Below are positions 52,801 to 62,100 of a stretch of 64,000 nucleotides of DNA, piece after piece. The stretch covers positions 372,001 through 436,000 of the forward strand of contig CAZMOZ010000001.1 in assembly GCA_964568145.1 (NCBI GenBank), read 5' to 3'. The translations under genes and the position numbers were made by a program. The stretch comes from DSVZ01 sp964568145. Its GTDB lineage: Bacteria > Verrucomicrobiota > Verrucomicrobiia > Limisphaerales > J093. Below the pieces are notes generated by a model, which had not been told where the DNA came from, made no database searches, and was given only the letters and a program-made list of their open reading frames with translations. The stretch's first letter is position 1, and each line of letters starts with the position of its first letter.

Positions 52801-55180
52801 CACGATCTCCGCGCCCGCGGGCGAAATTTATTACACGACCAGCGGCGCGGACCCGCGCGCGCCTGGCGGCGGGCTGCGGGCCGAAGCGGTCCGCTACACC
52901 GGCCCCATCCAGCTTGCCGCCAACGCCCGCGTCGTGGCCCGCGCCCGGCAGAGTGGCAACTGGAGCGGCCCGACCGCGGTCACGTTCGTCACCGCCACGC
53001 CGCCGCTGCGGGTGAGCGAATTGATGTACCATCCCGCGCCCACGCCAGGCGTGCCCGAGGGCGGAGAAGACCCGAATGACTTCGAGTTCATCGAACTCGT
53101 CAACCTTGGTTCGCAGCCGCTCGCCTTGACCGGCTTTCGCTTCACGCAAGGCATCCAGTTCGATTTCTCGACCGGCGCGGTCACGAGCCTGGCGCCCGGC
53201 GCGCGCGTCCTGGTGGTGCAGAACCGCGCCGCCTTCGAGCGCCGTTACGGCACCGGCCTCAGCGTCGCCGGGGAATACACCGGCCGGCTGGACAACGCCG
53301 GCGAGGCGCTGCGCCTGCTCGGGCCCGTGGACGAGGCGGTGCAGGAGTTCCGGTACGACAACCGCTGGCATCCGGCCACGGACGGCGTCGGCTTTGCGCT
53401 CGCGCCGGCGGACCTAAACGCGCCGCCCGCCGTCTGGAGCGCCGCCGCCGGCTGGCGGCCCGGCAGTGTCTTGAACGGAACCCCCGGCATGGCCGAACCG
53501 ACGGCCCCGCGACTCCCGGCCATTCTGGTGAACGAAGTGCTGGCCAATCCCGATGCGGGCCAGCGGGACACCATCGAACTGTTCAACCCCACCGCCGGGA
53601 TGGCCGACATCAGCGGCTGGTTCCTTTCCGATGACCGCCGCGTGCCCAAGCACGCCCTGCCCGCGGGCAGCGTCTTGCCGCCGGGCGGCTTTCTGGTCAT
53701 TGACGCCGACCAGTTCAATCGCCCCGGCGGCGTCGGTTCGTTTGGCCTGAGCGCCGCCGGCGAGGAGGTCTTCCTGTTTTCGGCCGACGCCGCGGGGCGG
53801 CTCAGCGGTTACGCGCACGGCTTCACGTTTGGTGCCGCGCCGCCGGGCGTCACTGTGGGCCGCCTGGTCACCAGCGCCGGCGAGGAGCATTTCGTTCTGC
53901 AGGCCGAACCCTCGCTGGGCGCGGCCAACGTCGGCCCGCACGTTGGTCCAGTGGTCATCAGCGAAGTCATGTACCACCCGCCGGACGTCTTCGCCAACGG
54001 CGCGTTCTGGGACGCGCCGGAGGACGAGTACCTCGAACTGCTCAACCTCACAGACCAGCCGGTGCCGTTGTTCGATCCTGCCGCCCCCACCAACACCTGG
54101 CAGTTGTGCGGCGCGGCGCGGTTCCAATTCCCGACGAACCTCATCCTCGCCCCCGCCGAGCGCCTGTTGATCGTCGGTTTCGACCCGGCGGCCGACGCCG
54201 CCCAAGCCGCCGCCTTTCGCGGGAAATATTCCCTGGCGGCGGAGGTCCGCCTGCTCGGTCCCTGGCAGGGCAAACTCAACAACCGCGGGGAAACCCTCGA
54301 ATTGATCCAGCCGCTCCCGCTTGGCGGCGACGAGACCGCGGCGTTCGCCGACCTGGTCGTGGACCGCGTGGAGTATCGCGATGAAGCGCCCTGGCCGGCG
54401 GGGGCGGATGGCCTCGGTTTCGCGTTGCAGCGCCGGCCCGAACAGGCTTGTGGCAACGACCCTGCCCATTGGCTGGCCGCCGCTCCCACGCCTGGCAAAC
54501 CGCCCGCCGCGGGCGCGCTGCCGGAGATTCTCAGTCAACCCGTCGGCCTGGCCACGCTGGCGGGCCGCGGCATGATGTTGAGCGTGCTGGCCCGGAATCC
54601 AGCCGCAGTACGTTATCAGTGGCGTAAAGACGGCCAGCCTTTGCCCGGCGCCACGAACGCCGCGCTCAACCTCGCCAACGTCCAACTTGCCCAGGCCGGC
54701 GCTTACGACGTGCTGGTTTTCAACGAAACGGGAGCCGTCGCGTCCGCACCGGCCGCAGTGCGCGTCGCCTTGCCCGGCGCGGACACCGATGGCGACGGGC
54801 TGTCTGATCTGTACGAGTTGACCCACGGACTGGACCCCGCCTGGCCGGACGACCTCGACGCCGATCCCGATGGCGATGGCCTGAGCACACGCGAAGAACA
54901 CATCGCCGGCACCAACCCGCTCGACCCGAAGAGCCGCCTGGGCTTCACCCATCTCGAATGGGGCGCGGCCGGCGTCAAACTCCGCTTCGCCGCCGCGTCC
55001 GACCGCCTTTACAGCGTCGAGTACCGGGACCGGCTCGAGGCGGATGAGCCGTGGCGGCTGCTGACCAGCGTCCCGGTCGTGGACAACGGCTCGGCCGCTT
55101 TGCGCACCGTGACCGTCACCGACGCGACCTCGCCGGCGCCTCCGGCCCGCTACTACCGTCTGCGGGCCGGCCAGCCTTAG
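49817..55180 (+). CDS. Giant secreted CotH-kinase / lamin-tail-domain protein
   Basis: 1787 residues from the ATG that opens a signal peptide (MLKRHSSWLRALATAWLSAV). Domains: galactose-binding-like sandwich about 30-200; lamin-tail domain about 309-451 (IISEFLADNQ, DWIELRNLG); chitobiase-like C-terminal repeat 465-538 (IYYSTDGRPP); CotH kinase 547-981 (GMNIRGQSSAGFPKKQYRLEL, GVYVLLEKIEID, GMDPIWDWNLSLGNADY); second chitobiase-like repeat 983-1060. Three more lamin-tail-like domains follow at about 1063-1535, then an Ig-like domain 1570-1650. Two calcium-type DxDGDGLSD repeats lie at about 1655-1705, and the end module finishes RYYRLRAGQP. CotH proteins phosphorylate secreted partners. Alone between repeat-rich gaps. 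Confidence 0.9.
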   Translation: MLKRHSSWLRALATAWLSAVVAATLVAADAGFEEDTGWRYFKGVREASEPEPTAWREPEFVDAGWAAGPAPFFYEDKAAGYTGNTRLADMRGGYLTLFLRKGFEVLTPDSVRRLTLELRVDDGCIVWLNGREVARVNMPDGEVPFDIPALSADNNPNVFGVTLDNAPGLLRGGVNVLAVQAANISLADSSDFLFAARLALEVDDQALLVEAVFPEPGSVLRALSSLEVVFNRNVTGVDAADLQVNNQPAASLEVHSPRNYTFRFPEPSEGLVTIAWAPDHGITDTSPEPVPFAGGGWSYTLDRQAPPPQVIISEFLADNQSGPRDQDADRSDWIELRNLGAEPVALGGWFLTDDPARPTQWRFPEVTLNAGAYRLVWASGKDRADPARELHTNFRLANAGEYLALLDARTNVVSEFAPTYPPQRADISFGRDLLDPQRVGYFAKPTPGAPNIPGGSGFATDPVFSVPGGLYVTNQMVIEITAPSGHIYYSTDGRPPVPAVNGVLYTGPLTLSGSTVLLARVYEDDLLPSRVVAECYQFAAPSLAGFSSNLPLLIIQPARGGIAFDSSARTPVFVTAVEPFRGRATLRDKPAHRGLGGMNIRGQSSAGFPKKQYRLELTDAAGLDQNIPLLGLPAEADWVLNGPYSDKSLINNFLTFELHEQMGHYAVRRRLVEVFLDETRGALTYPSDYRGVYVLLEKIEIDRNRMNLARMGPGVTQEPEITGGYIFKKDKDSPGDRNFSTRGGAGFGAQLLKYHDPKPDEITSAQQVWLRNHVIAFENALYAGDWLTRTGSQHYSAFIDVASFVDNHWIVEFTKQIDGYRLSNYLHKDRGGKIGMDPIWDWNLSLGNADYLEGWNPAGWYWPLLGASDHLWLRRLITGTPAANTRTGDPDFNQAIVDRWSVLRTNILNPTNVLARVDELAAYLDEAKDRDFARWPRLNTYVWPNPAIYIQPTYAQIIANKKKWIQDRFNWIDRQFPRAPLFSHPGGRVAAGFTLTISAPAGEIYYTTSGADPRAPGGGLRAEAVRYTGPIQLAANARVVARARQSGNWSGPTAVTFVTATPPLRVSELMYHPAPTPGVPEGGEDPNDFEFIELVNLGSQPLALTGFRFTQGIQFDFSTGAVTSLAPGARVLVVQNRAAFERRYGTGLSVAGEYTGRLDNAGEALRLLGPVDEAVQEFRYDNRWHPATDGVGFALAPADLNAPPAVWSAAAGWRPGSVLNGTPGMAEPTAPRLPAILVNEVLANPDAGQRDTIELFNPTAGMADISGWFLSDDRRVPKHALPAGSVLPPGGFLVIDADQFNRPGGVGSFGLSAAGEEVFLFSADAAGRLSGYAHGFTFGAAPPGVTVGRLVTSAGEEHFVLQAEPSLGAANVGPHVGPVVISEVMYHPPDVFANGAFWDAPEDEYLELLNLTDQPVPLFDPAAPTNTWQLCGAARFQFPTNLILAPAERLLIVGFDPAADAAQAAAFRGKYSLAAEVRLLGPWQGKLNNRGETLELIQPLPLGGDETAAFADLVVDRVEYRDEAPWPAGADGLGFALQRRPEQACGNDPAHWLAAAPTPGKPPAAGALPEILSQPVGLATLAGRGMMLSVLARNPAAVRYQWRKDGQPLPGATNAALNLANVQLAQAGAYDVLVFNETGAVASAPAAVRVALPGADTDGDGLSDLYELTHGLDPAWPDDLDADPDGDGLSTREEHIAGTNPLDPKSRLGFTHLEWGAAGVKLRFAAASDRLYSVEYRDRLEADEPWRLLTSVPVVDNGSAALRTVTVTDATSPAPPARYYRLRAGQP

Positions 55181-55194
55181 CGGGAACGTGTCAG

Positions 55195-55335
55195 CCCAAA
55201 AACCGAAGTTGGGCCGGCAGGATGCACTGCGCTACGGCCAGGTGGGTGCATCTCAATTTCTTGCCGACCGTACCGCCGGCCGTTGCCACCGGCCGCGGAA
55301 AAGTGAGATGCGCCCGGCCAACTTCGGTTTTCGGG
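55195..55335. repeat. About 141-bp element with inverted ends between convergent genes
   Basis: 55195-55217 (CCCAAAAACCGAAGTTGGGC...) is mirrored by 55314-55335 (...CCAACTTCGGTTTTCGGG). A nested inverted pair, GGGTGCATCTCA (about 55243-55254) and TGAGATGCGCCC (about 55304-55315), lies inside. The right end touches the thioesterase stop codon at 55336. A half copy of the end is at 39498-39517. It contains no gene and may serve as a two-way terminator. Confidence 0.65.
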
Positions 55336-55788
55336 TTAAACGGCGTACTTTGCGACAATGTCCGCGGGCAATGGCTCGGCGCGACCGGTCGCGACGTTCA
55401 CCAGCGTGAAGTGACACCAGCCGTCGGCCGCCAGCTTGCCGTTGTCGCGCTTGAGGATCTCGAACTCCACGCGGACGCCGTCCTTGAAGAACTCCTGGAT
55501 CCAGGTGCGCACCCGGAAGCGCTCGCCGAACTTGAGCGGGCGCTTGTACTCGAAGTGCGAGGCGCGGGTGTACCAGCCGAGGCCGCGCGCCAGAAACTCC
55601 TCCATGCCCATGCCGTAACAACGCTCCATCTGGTCGCAGCGCGCTGCCAGCACGTAATCCAGGTACCGGCTGGCATGGACATGCTGCATCATGTCCAGAT
55701 CGTCCGGCCGCACCTGCAACTCGGTCTCGAACCGGCTGCGGCCGGGCACCACGGTTGGGGGCTGGTTCATGGCAGTGTCGTTCGGCAC
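55336..55788 (-). CDS. Hotdog-fold acyl-CoA thioesterase
   Basis: 150 residues, 4HBT/YbgC-like. ELQVRPDDLDMMQHVHASRYLDYVLAARCDQME carries the catalytic Asp (about residue 29) and the His-rich turn. A long central helix and strands FEYKRPLKFGERFRVRTWI and VRVEFEI complete the fold. It hydrolyses acyl-CoA or acyl-ACP; the chain length is unknown. A start at the second Met (55770) is equally likely. It converges on the CotH gene and is separated from it by the inverted-repeat element. Confidence 0.85.
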   Translation of the reverse strand: MPNDTAMNQPPTVVPGRSRFETELQVRPDDLDMMQHVHASRYLDYVLAARCDQMERCYGMGMEEFLARGLGWYTRASHFEYKRPLKFGERFRVRTWIQEFFKDGVRVEFEILKRDNGKLAADGWCHFTLVNVATGRAEPLPADIVAKYAV

Positions 55789-56237
55789 ACGAAATAGCGC
55801 AGGACCCGCGCGCTGTCACCTGTCGTGTGACCGCGCGATGCCGGCCGTCGAAATCCGAAATCCGAAACCCGAAATCCGCAGTCTGAAGCTCCGAGATGAA
55901 GGTCGCTGGCCGAAAAGCTGCACGGGCTGACGGTGTGGGTCTGGTTCGAAACTTGGAATGGAGTGGCCACGAACTACGAACCACAAACCACGAACCAAAC
56001 AACAGGGCTCGACGGAGTCTCGCCCCACCGTCGCGGCCTGCGGACGCGAAATCCGAAATTCGAGATCCGAAATCCGAGAACCCCGCACCCCGCAGCTCGT
56101 GCCTCGCCACCAGCTTACGCCACCCAGCACCTCGCACCTCGCACCCCAAATCTGGTATTTGGTATCCGTCACCCGCACCCGTTTGAAATCCAGCCCGGGC
56201 GTTTGCCAGTCGCGCGGGCGCCGTCTAGCCTTGCCGC
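55789..56237. other. 449-bp non-coding gap, repeat mosaic
   Basis: No gene. ATCCGAA-type runs at 55849-55900 and 56050-56085 flank a CGAACTACGAACCACAAACC run (55970-55998). A GCTCGACGGAGT repeat with extended arm is at 56005-56055, followed by CACCTCGCACCTCGCACC-like units (56100-56150) and GTATTTGGTATCC. The order of parts matches 49436-49640. It must also contain promoters for the divergent thioesterase and alcohol dehydrogenase genes. Confidence 0.7.
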
Positions 56238-57470
56238 GTGGGCATAAACCATCTGACCTCGGGGAAGCTTCCCGCCCCGGCCTTCGATCATCAGCCGCGC
56301 ACGCGACTGATCTTCGACGCCGGCGCGCTGGCCCGGCTGGGCGCGCTGGCCCGCGAACTGGGCGCGCGACGCGTCTTGATCGTCACCGATCCAGGCATCG
56401 TCCGCGCCGGTCACGTGGCGCGGGCGGAGCGGTCGTTGAGCGACGCCGGCCTGGCCGTGGCGGTGTTCGACGCCGTGCGCGAGAACCCGACCACGCTGGA
56501 CGTGGCGCGCTGCGTGCAGGCCGCACGCGCGCAGCAAACCGACCTGCTGGTGGGCCTGGGCGGCGGCAGTTCGATGGACACCGCCAAAGGCTGCAACTTC
56601 GTCCTCACCAACGGCGGCGAGATGCGGGACTACTGGGGCGTGGGCAAGGCCGCGCGACCGATGCTGCCGCTCATCGCCGTGCCCACCACCGCCGGCACGG
56701 GCAGCGAGTGCCAGTGCGCCGCGCTGATCGCCGACGAGGTGACGCACCAGAAAATGGCCTGCCTCGATCCGAAGGCCGCGGCGCGCGTCGCGCTGCTGGA
56801 CCCGGAGTTGACGCTGTCGCAACCACCCGCGGTGACCGCGCACACGGGCGTGGACGCGCTGGCGCACGCGGTGGAGACGGCGGTGACGCGCCGGCGCAAC
56901 CCGATTTCCCTGATGCACTCGCACGAGGCGTTCAAGCGGCTGATCCCGGCCTTCCCGCGCGTGCTGGCGGCCCCGGACGACCTCGCCGCGCGCGCGCAGA
57001 TGCTGCTGGCCTCGTCGCTGGCGGGGCTGGCCATCGAGAACTCGATGCTGGGCGCCGCGCACGCGTGCGCGAATCCGCTCACCGCGCAATTCGGCGTCGT
57101 GCATGGCGAGGCGGTGGGGCTGATGCTGCCGCATGTGGTGCGGTTCAACGCCGCCGATCCGGCCGCGCGGCTGGCATACGCGGAACTGGCGTCCGCGCCC
57201 GAAATCGCCTGCGTGAGCGACGGCCTGGAGCCGGCGGTCGGCGCGCTGGTGACCGCCCTGGAGGCGTTGCTGAACCGCGCCGGCATCGCGCGGTCGCTGG
57301 CGGACTTGGGCGTGTCGCGCGCCGCGATTCCCGAGCTGGCCGCCGGCGCCGCGCGGCAATGGACCGCGCAGTTCAATCCCCGCCCGGTGGCGGAGCCGGC
57401 TTTCCAGGCGCTGTACGAGGCCGCCTTCGCGCCGCGCCCGGATCGCGGGCCGGACGCACTCCCCGCTTGA
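56238..57470 (+). CDS. Iron-containing alcohol dehydrogenase
   Basis: 410 residues with a GTG start at 56238. Group III ADH: the NAD-binding GGGSSMDTAKG is at about residues 111-121, and TTAGTGSECQ follows. The metal ligands are the Asp and His in TGVDALAHAVE and the two His residues in AAHACANPLTAQFGVVHGEAVG. It reduces an aldehyde or ketone, or the reverse; the substrate is unknown. The metG start lies 48 bp downstream, so the genes may be cotranscribed by read-through rather than function. Confidence 0.92.
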   Translation: MGINHLTSGKLPAPAFDHQPRTRLIFDAGALARLGALARELGARRVLIVTDPGIVRAGHVARAERSLSDAGLAVAVFDAVRENPTTLDVARCVQAARAQQTDLLVGLGGGSSMDTAKGCNFVLTNGGEMRDYWGVGKAARPMLPLIAVPTTAGTGSECQCAALIADEVTHQKMACLDPKAAARVALLDPELTLSQPPAVTAHTGVDALAHAVETAVTRRRNPISLMHSHEAFKRLIPAFPRVLAAPDDLAARAQMLLASSLAGLAIENSMLGAAHACANPLTAQFGVVHGEAVGLMLPHVVRFNAADPAARLAYAELASAPEIACVSDGLEPAVGALVTALEALLNRAGIARSLADLGVSRAAIPELAAGAARQWTAQFNPRPVAEPAFQALYEAAFAPRPDRGPDALPA

Positions 57471-57518
57471 GCCGGCGCGGGTTTGCGTTCCGCGCCCCGC
57501 TCGGCCAGAGTCGCCGCC

Positions 57519-59087
57519 ATGAGCAAGCGGTTCTACATCACCACCGCCATTGACTACGTCAACGGCCTGCCGCACCTCGGCCACGCTTACGAAAAAGTGA
57601 TCGCCGACGTGATGGCGCGGTCGCGGCGCAGCCTGGGGGTGGAGGTGTTCTTCCTGACCGGGACGGACGAGCACGGCCAGAAGGTCCAGCAGGCCGCCGC
57701 CGCGGAGGGCAGGACGCCGCAGCAGTATTGCGACGAACTGGCGGCGCGGTTCCAGACGCTGACCACGGCGCTGAATCTCTCGAACGACGAGTTCATCCGC
57801 ACCACCCAGCCGCGGCATCAGGCCGTGGTGTCGGCGCTGCTCAACCACCTGCACGCCCGCGGCCAGCTCTACAAGGCGCCGTACCGCGGCTGGTATTCGT
57901 GGAAGGAGGAGACCTTCCTGACCGAGCGCGACCGGCGCGAGGACGGCACGTTCGACCCGGTCTGGGGCGAGGTGCGGGAGATCGTCGAGGAGAACTGGTA
58001 TTTCCGCATGGGCCAGTACCAGAAGTGGCTCGCGGACCACCTCGAGGCGAACCCGGACTTCGTGCAGCCGGACTACCGGCGCAACGAGGTGCTGGGCTTC
58101 CTGAAGTCCGAGTTGCTCGAAGACCTGTGCATCAGCCGGCCCAAGGCCCGCCTGAGCTGGGGCATTCCCCTGCCCTTCGATCCCGACTACGTGAACTACG
58201 TCTGGTTCGACGCGCTGACGAATTATTACAGCCTGCCGGTCGCGCTGGGCGACGCCGTCGCCGCCGCGCCGCTGGGCCGTTGTTATCCGCCGCCCGGCGT
58301 GCCGGCGCCCGCGCCGGGACCCGAGCTTTGGCCGGCGGACATTCACGTGATCGGCAAGGACATCGTGAAGTTCCACGCCGTGTACTGGCCCATCATGCTG
58401 CACGCCGCCGGCATCCCGCTGCCCCGCCAGGTGCTGGCGCACGGCTGGTGGCAGAAGGACGGCGCCAAGATGAGCAAAACCACCGGCAACGTGGTGGACC
58501 CCTTCGCCGTGATCGCCGAATGGGGCGTGGACGCCTTCCGCTATTACGTGGTGCGGGAACTCGACATCGGCCCCGACGGCAACTGGACCGACACCGGCTT
58601 CAAGACCCGCTACCAAGCCGAGCTGGCCAACGGCCTGGGCAACCTCGTCAACCGTTCGCTGGCCATGCTCCGGCGTTACCGCGCGGGCGTGGTACCCACC
58701 CGCTCCGACGAACTTGCCGCCGAGGCTGACCGCGCGGTGAACGAACTCGCCGGCCAGTGGCGCGCCAACCAGCTCCAAGCCGGCTTGCTGACCATCTGGG
58801 GCCTGATCAACCGGGCCAACCAGTACGTGGACCAGACCGCGCCGTTCAAGCTGGCCAAGGACCCTGCCCAGGCCGCGCGCCTCGGCGCCGTGCTGTACAG
58901 CCTGGCGGAGACGTGCCGAGTGCTGGCGGTAATGCTCTGGCCGTACCTGCCGGACACCGCGGCGCGGATTTACCAGCAACTGGCGCTGTCCGACACCCCT
59001 GCGCGGTATGCGGCGGCGGGCTGGGGCGGGTTGCCACCCGGCCACACCATCGGCGAACCGCAGCCGCTGTTCCCGCGGAAGGATTAA
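57519..59087 (+). CDS. metG: Methionyl-tRNA synthetase
   Basis: 522 residues, class I. The HLGH signature is at 19-22, the KMSKT loop at 317-321 (GAKMSKTTGNVVDP), and the anticodon domain follows with NLVNRSLAMLRRYR. The short form lacks the C-terminal Trbp111-like dimerisation domain found in E. coli MetG. The zinc-knuckle cysteines are absent: the segment is GWYSWKEETFLTERD. The ATG at 57519 starts the family pattern (SKRFYITTAIDYVNGLPH). Essential housekeeping gene. Confidence 0.96.
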   Translation: MSKRFYITTAIDYVNGLPHLGHAYEKVIADVMARSRRSLGVEVFFLTGTDEHGQKVQQAAAAEGRTPQQYCDELAARFQTLTTALNLSNDEFIRTTQPRHQAVVSALLNHLHARGQLYKAPYRGWYSWKEETFLTERDRREDGTFDPVWGEVREIVEENWYFRMGQYQKWLADHLEANPDFVQPDYRRNEVLGFLKSELLEDLCISRPKARLSWGIPLPFDPDYVNYVWFDALTNYYSLPVALGDAVAAAPLGRCYPPPGVPAPAPGPELWPADIHVIGKDIVKFHAVYWPIMLHAAGIPLPRQVLAHGWWQKDGAKMSKTTGNVVDPFAVIAEWGVDAFRYYVVRELDIGPDGNWTDTGFKTRYQAELANGLGNLVNRSLAMLRRYRAGVVPTRSDELAAEADRAVNELAGQWRANQLQAGLLTIWGLINRANQYVDQTAPFKLAKDPAQAARLGAVLYSLAETCRVLAVMLWPYLPDTAARIYQQLALSDTPARYAAAGWGGLPPGHTIGEPQPLFPRKD

Positions 59088-59166
59088 TCAACACAGCCGG
59101 CGGGCAGGCGGCGCCGGCGAGCAATGCCATTTGACGGTCAACCAACGCCCGTTAGCATCAGCGGCA

Positions 59167-62100
59167 GTGACCGACCCATTGGAGACCTACCTGCACAGCG
59201 TTGCGCAACTCCGTGCCTCGGGTGCGACGCTACCCGAAACCTCCGGCTACCCCGCCCTGAAGGATCTGCTCGACGCCATCGGTTCGCACCTCAAGCCCAG
59301 GGTCACCGCGCTGCTCCAACTCATCAATTCCGGGGCTGGTTTTCCCGACGGCGGCCTCTTCACGGCTGAGCAACTCAAGGGCTCCCCGGAAGACGCGCCG
59401 CTCCGGGGGTTGAGGCCTGCGCGCGGCGTGATCGAGGTCAAAGCGGTGGACGCCGGCCTCGACGCGGTTGTGCGCTCGCAGCAGGTGGCGGATTACACCC
59501 GCCACTATGGTCTGGTGTTGCTCACCAATTACCGCCAGTTCCAGCTTCTCCGCCGGTCGGCCGGCGACGTCCAATGCCTCGAAGGATTTGCGATTGCCGG
59601 CAGTCCGGAGGATTTCTTTGCCGCGGCCGCGCACCCGAAAAAGACGGCGCACGCCCTGGGCGAGCGCCTTGGCGAGTTCCTTAAGCGCGCCCTGCTCCAT
59701 GCCGCGCCGCTCAACGACCCCCAGGACGTTGCCTTCTTCCTCGCCTCTTACGCCCGGGACGCCCGTGCGCGTGTCGAGGCTGCGGAACTGCCCGCCCTGG
59801 CCGGAATTCGCGTCGCGCTGGAAGAGTCGCTGGGCATGAGATTCGAGGCCGGCCGGGGCGAACACTTCTTCCGCTCAACCCTTGTCCAGACGCTCTTCTA
59901 CGGCGTCTTCTCCGCCTGGGTGCTGTGGCACAAGGAAAACCCGCTGCGAAAGGATTCCTTCGACTGGCGCACCGCGGTCTGGACGCTGCACGTGCCGATG
60001 ATCAAGGCGCTGTTCGAGCAGATCGCCACGCCCACCCGGTTGGGGCCGCTTGGCCTCGTCGAAGTGTTGGACTGGACCGCCACCGCGCTGAACCGCGTGG
60101 AACGGCCGGAGTTTTTCGCCCGCTTTGTCGAGGAGCAGGCCGTCCAGTACTTCTACGAGCCGTTCCTCGAGGCATTCGATCCCGACCTTCGCAAGCAGTT
60201 GGGCGTCTGGTACACGCCACCCGAAATCGTCCAGTACATGGTTGCCCGCGTGGACACCGTGCTGCGGGAGGAACTGGACATTCCGAACGGCCTCGCCGAT
60301 CCGCGTGTCTTCGTGCTCGATCCTTGCTGTGGCACCGGCGCGTACCTGGTCGAGGTGCTGCGGCGCATCGTCAAGACGCTCCAGGAGGAGCAAGGCGAAG
60401 GGGCTCTGGCGATGGTGTCGGCCAAGGAAGCCGCCATGAAACGCGTGTACGGCTTCGAAATCATGCCCGCTCCGTTTGTCGTGGCGCACCTGCAAATGGG
60501 GCTCCTGTTGCAGAACCTGGGCGCGCCACTGGACGAGGCGCACGGTGAGCGCGCCGGCATTTTCCTCACCAGCGCGCTCACCGGCTGGGAGGCGGTGGGT
60601 GAAAACCCGCACCTGTCCAACTGGCCGGAGCTGGAGGCCGAACGCCGGGGCGCCGGCCTGGTCAAAAAGGACAAACCCATCCTCGTCATCCTGGGCAACC
60701 CGCCTTACAACGCCTACGCGGGGGTCAGCCCGCGGGAGGAACAGGGCCTCGTGAACCCGTACAAGGAAGGACTGGTGAAGGAGTGGGGCATCAAGAAGTT
60801 CAACCTCGACGACCTTTACATCCGGTTCTTCCGCATCGCGGAGCGCAAGATTGCCGAGCAGCACCTGTCGGACACGCCCCGACGCGGCATTGTCTGCTTC
60901 ATCTCCAACCATTCGTGGATCAGCGATCCGTCGTTTGTGGTGATGCGCAAGCACCTGCTGCAATCGTTCGACAAGTGCTGGATCGAGAACCTCCACGGCA
61001 ATCGGAAGATTTCGGAGTACGCGCCCGATGGCCGCACCAGCGAAACGGTCTTCGCCATCCAGGGCTTTTCACCGGGCATTCAACAGGGAGTCGCCACCAC
61101 CCTGTTGCTCCGGAGCGGCAAAAAGCGGAAGCCTGTGGTCCTGTTCCGTGACGATCTGAACGCCGCGCGCGCGGCGGAGCGCCGGGCGCAACTGCTCGCG
61201 AGTCTCAAGTCGAAGAAATTTGACCGCCAGTACGAGAAAGCGGACCCGGAGCCGGAAAATCGCTTTTCGTTCCGTCCGGGTGACGTGACCGGCCGCTATC
61301 GGGAATGGCCCCGGCTGACCGAACTTTGCGCCGCAGCCCCCAGCAATGGCCTGATGGAAAAACGTGGCGGGGCGTTGATCGGCCAAGACAAGGCCGCCCT
61401 GCAACAGCGGATGCTCCGCTACTACGACGCCGCGGTGACCTGGGAGGAGTTGAAGGCCGCGGGCGAGGAATTGACGAAGGACGCCGCGCGATTCGATGCG
61501 CGGGAAGCGCGCCGGAAGGTCCTGGTGGCGGAACCTTTTCAGCCCTCCCACGTCTGCCGTTATCTGATGCGCCCGTTTGATGTCCGCTGGTGCTACTACA
61601 GCAGCGTGCGTCCGTTGTGGAACGAGCCGCGTCCCCGGCTATGGGCACAGTGTTGGAAGGGGAACGAGTTTCTGCTGACGCGGCTCAAGGCCGCAAAATG
61701 CCCCGAAGGTCCGGCCTCGTTTTACACCAGGCTGCTTTGCGACGATCACTGCCTCACGCCAGATGCCGTCGCCATCCCCTTCCGCCTGCGCGCCATGCCC
61801 AAGCCCAAGCCAAGAAAAGACGACGGCAACGGCGAGTTCGACTCCCTGCTCCGCGAGATGCCCCCCGAATACGGCGGCGGGGGCTCCGGCAAGACCACGG
61901 CCAACCTTTCGTCCGCCGCCCGCGCCTGGCTCGCCCGGCTGGGGATCAAGGACCCGGACAAGGACGCCGACACCGCCGCGCTGCCTTGGCTGCACGCGCT
62001 GGCCATCGGTTATGCCCCGGCTTATCTGGCGGAAAACGCGGACGGCATCCGGCAGGATTGGCCGCGCGTTCCCCTGCCGGGCTCGAAGGCCGCCCTGCTG

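Noticed and set aside
50324..53371. Long minus-strand open frame opposite the CotH gene
   Set aside because: Compositional shadow of high-GC coding DNA; the text is Arg/Gly/Val/Glu-rich with no motifs, and the plus strand has clear domains.
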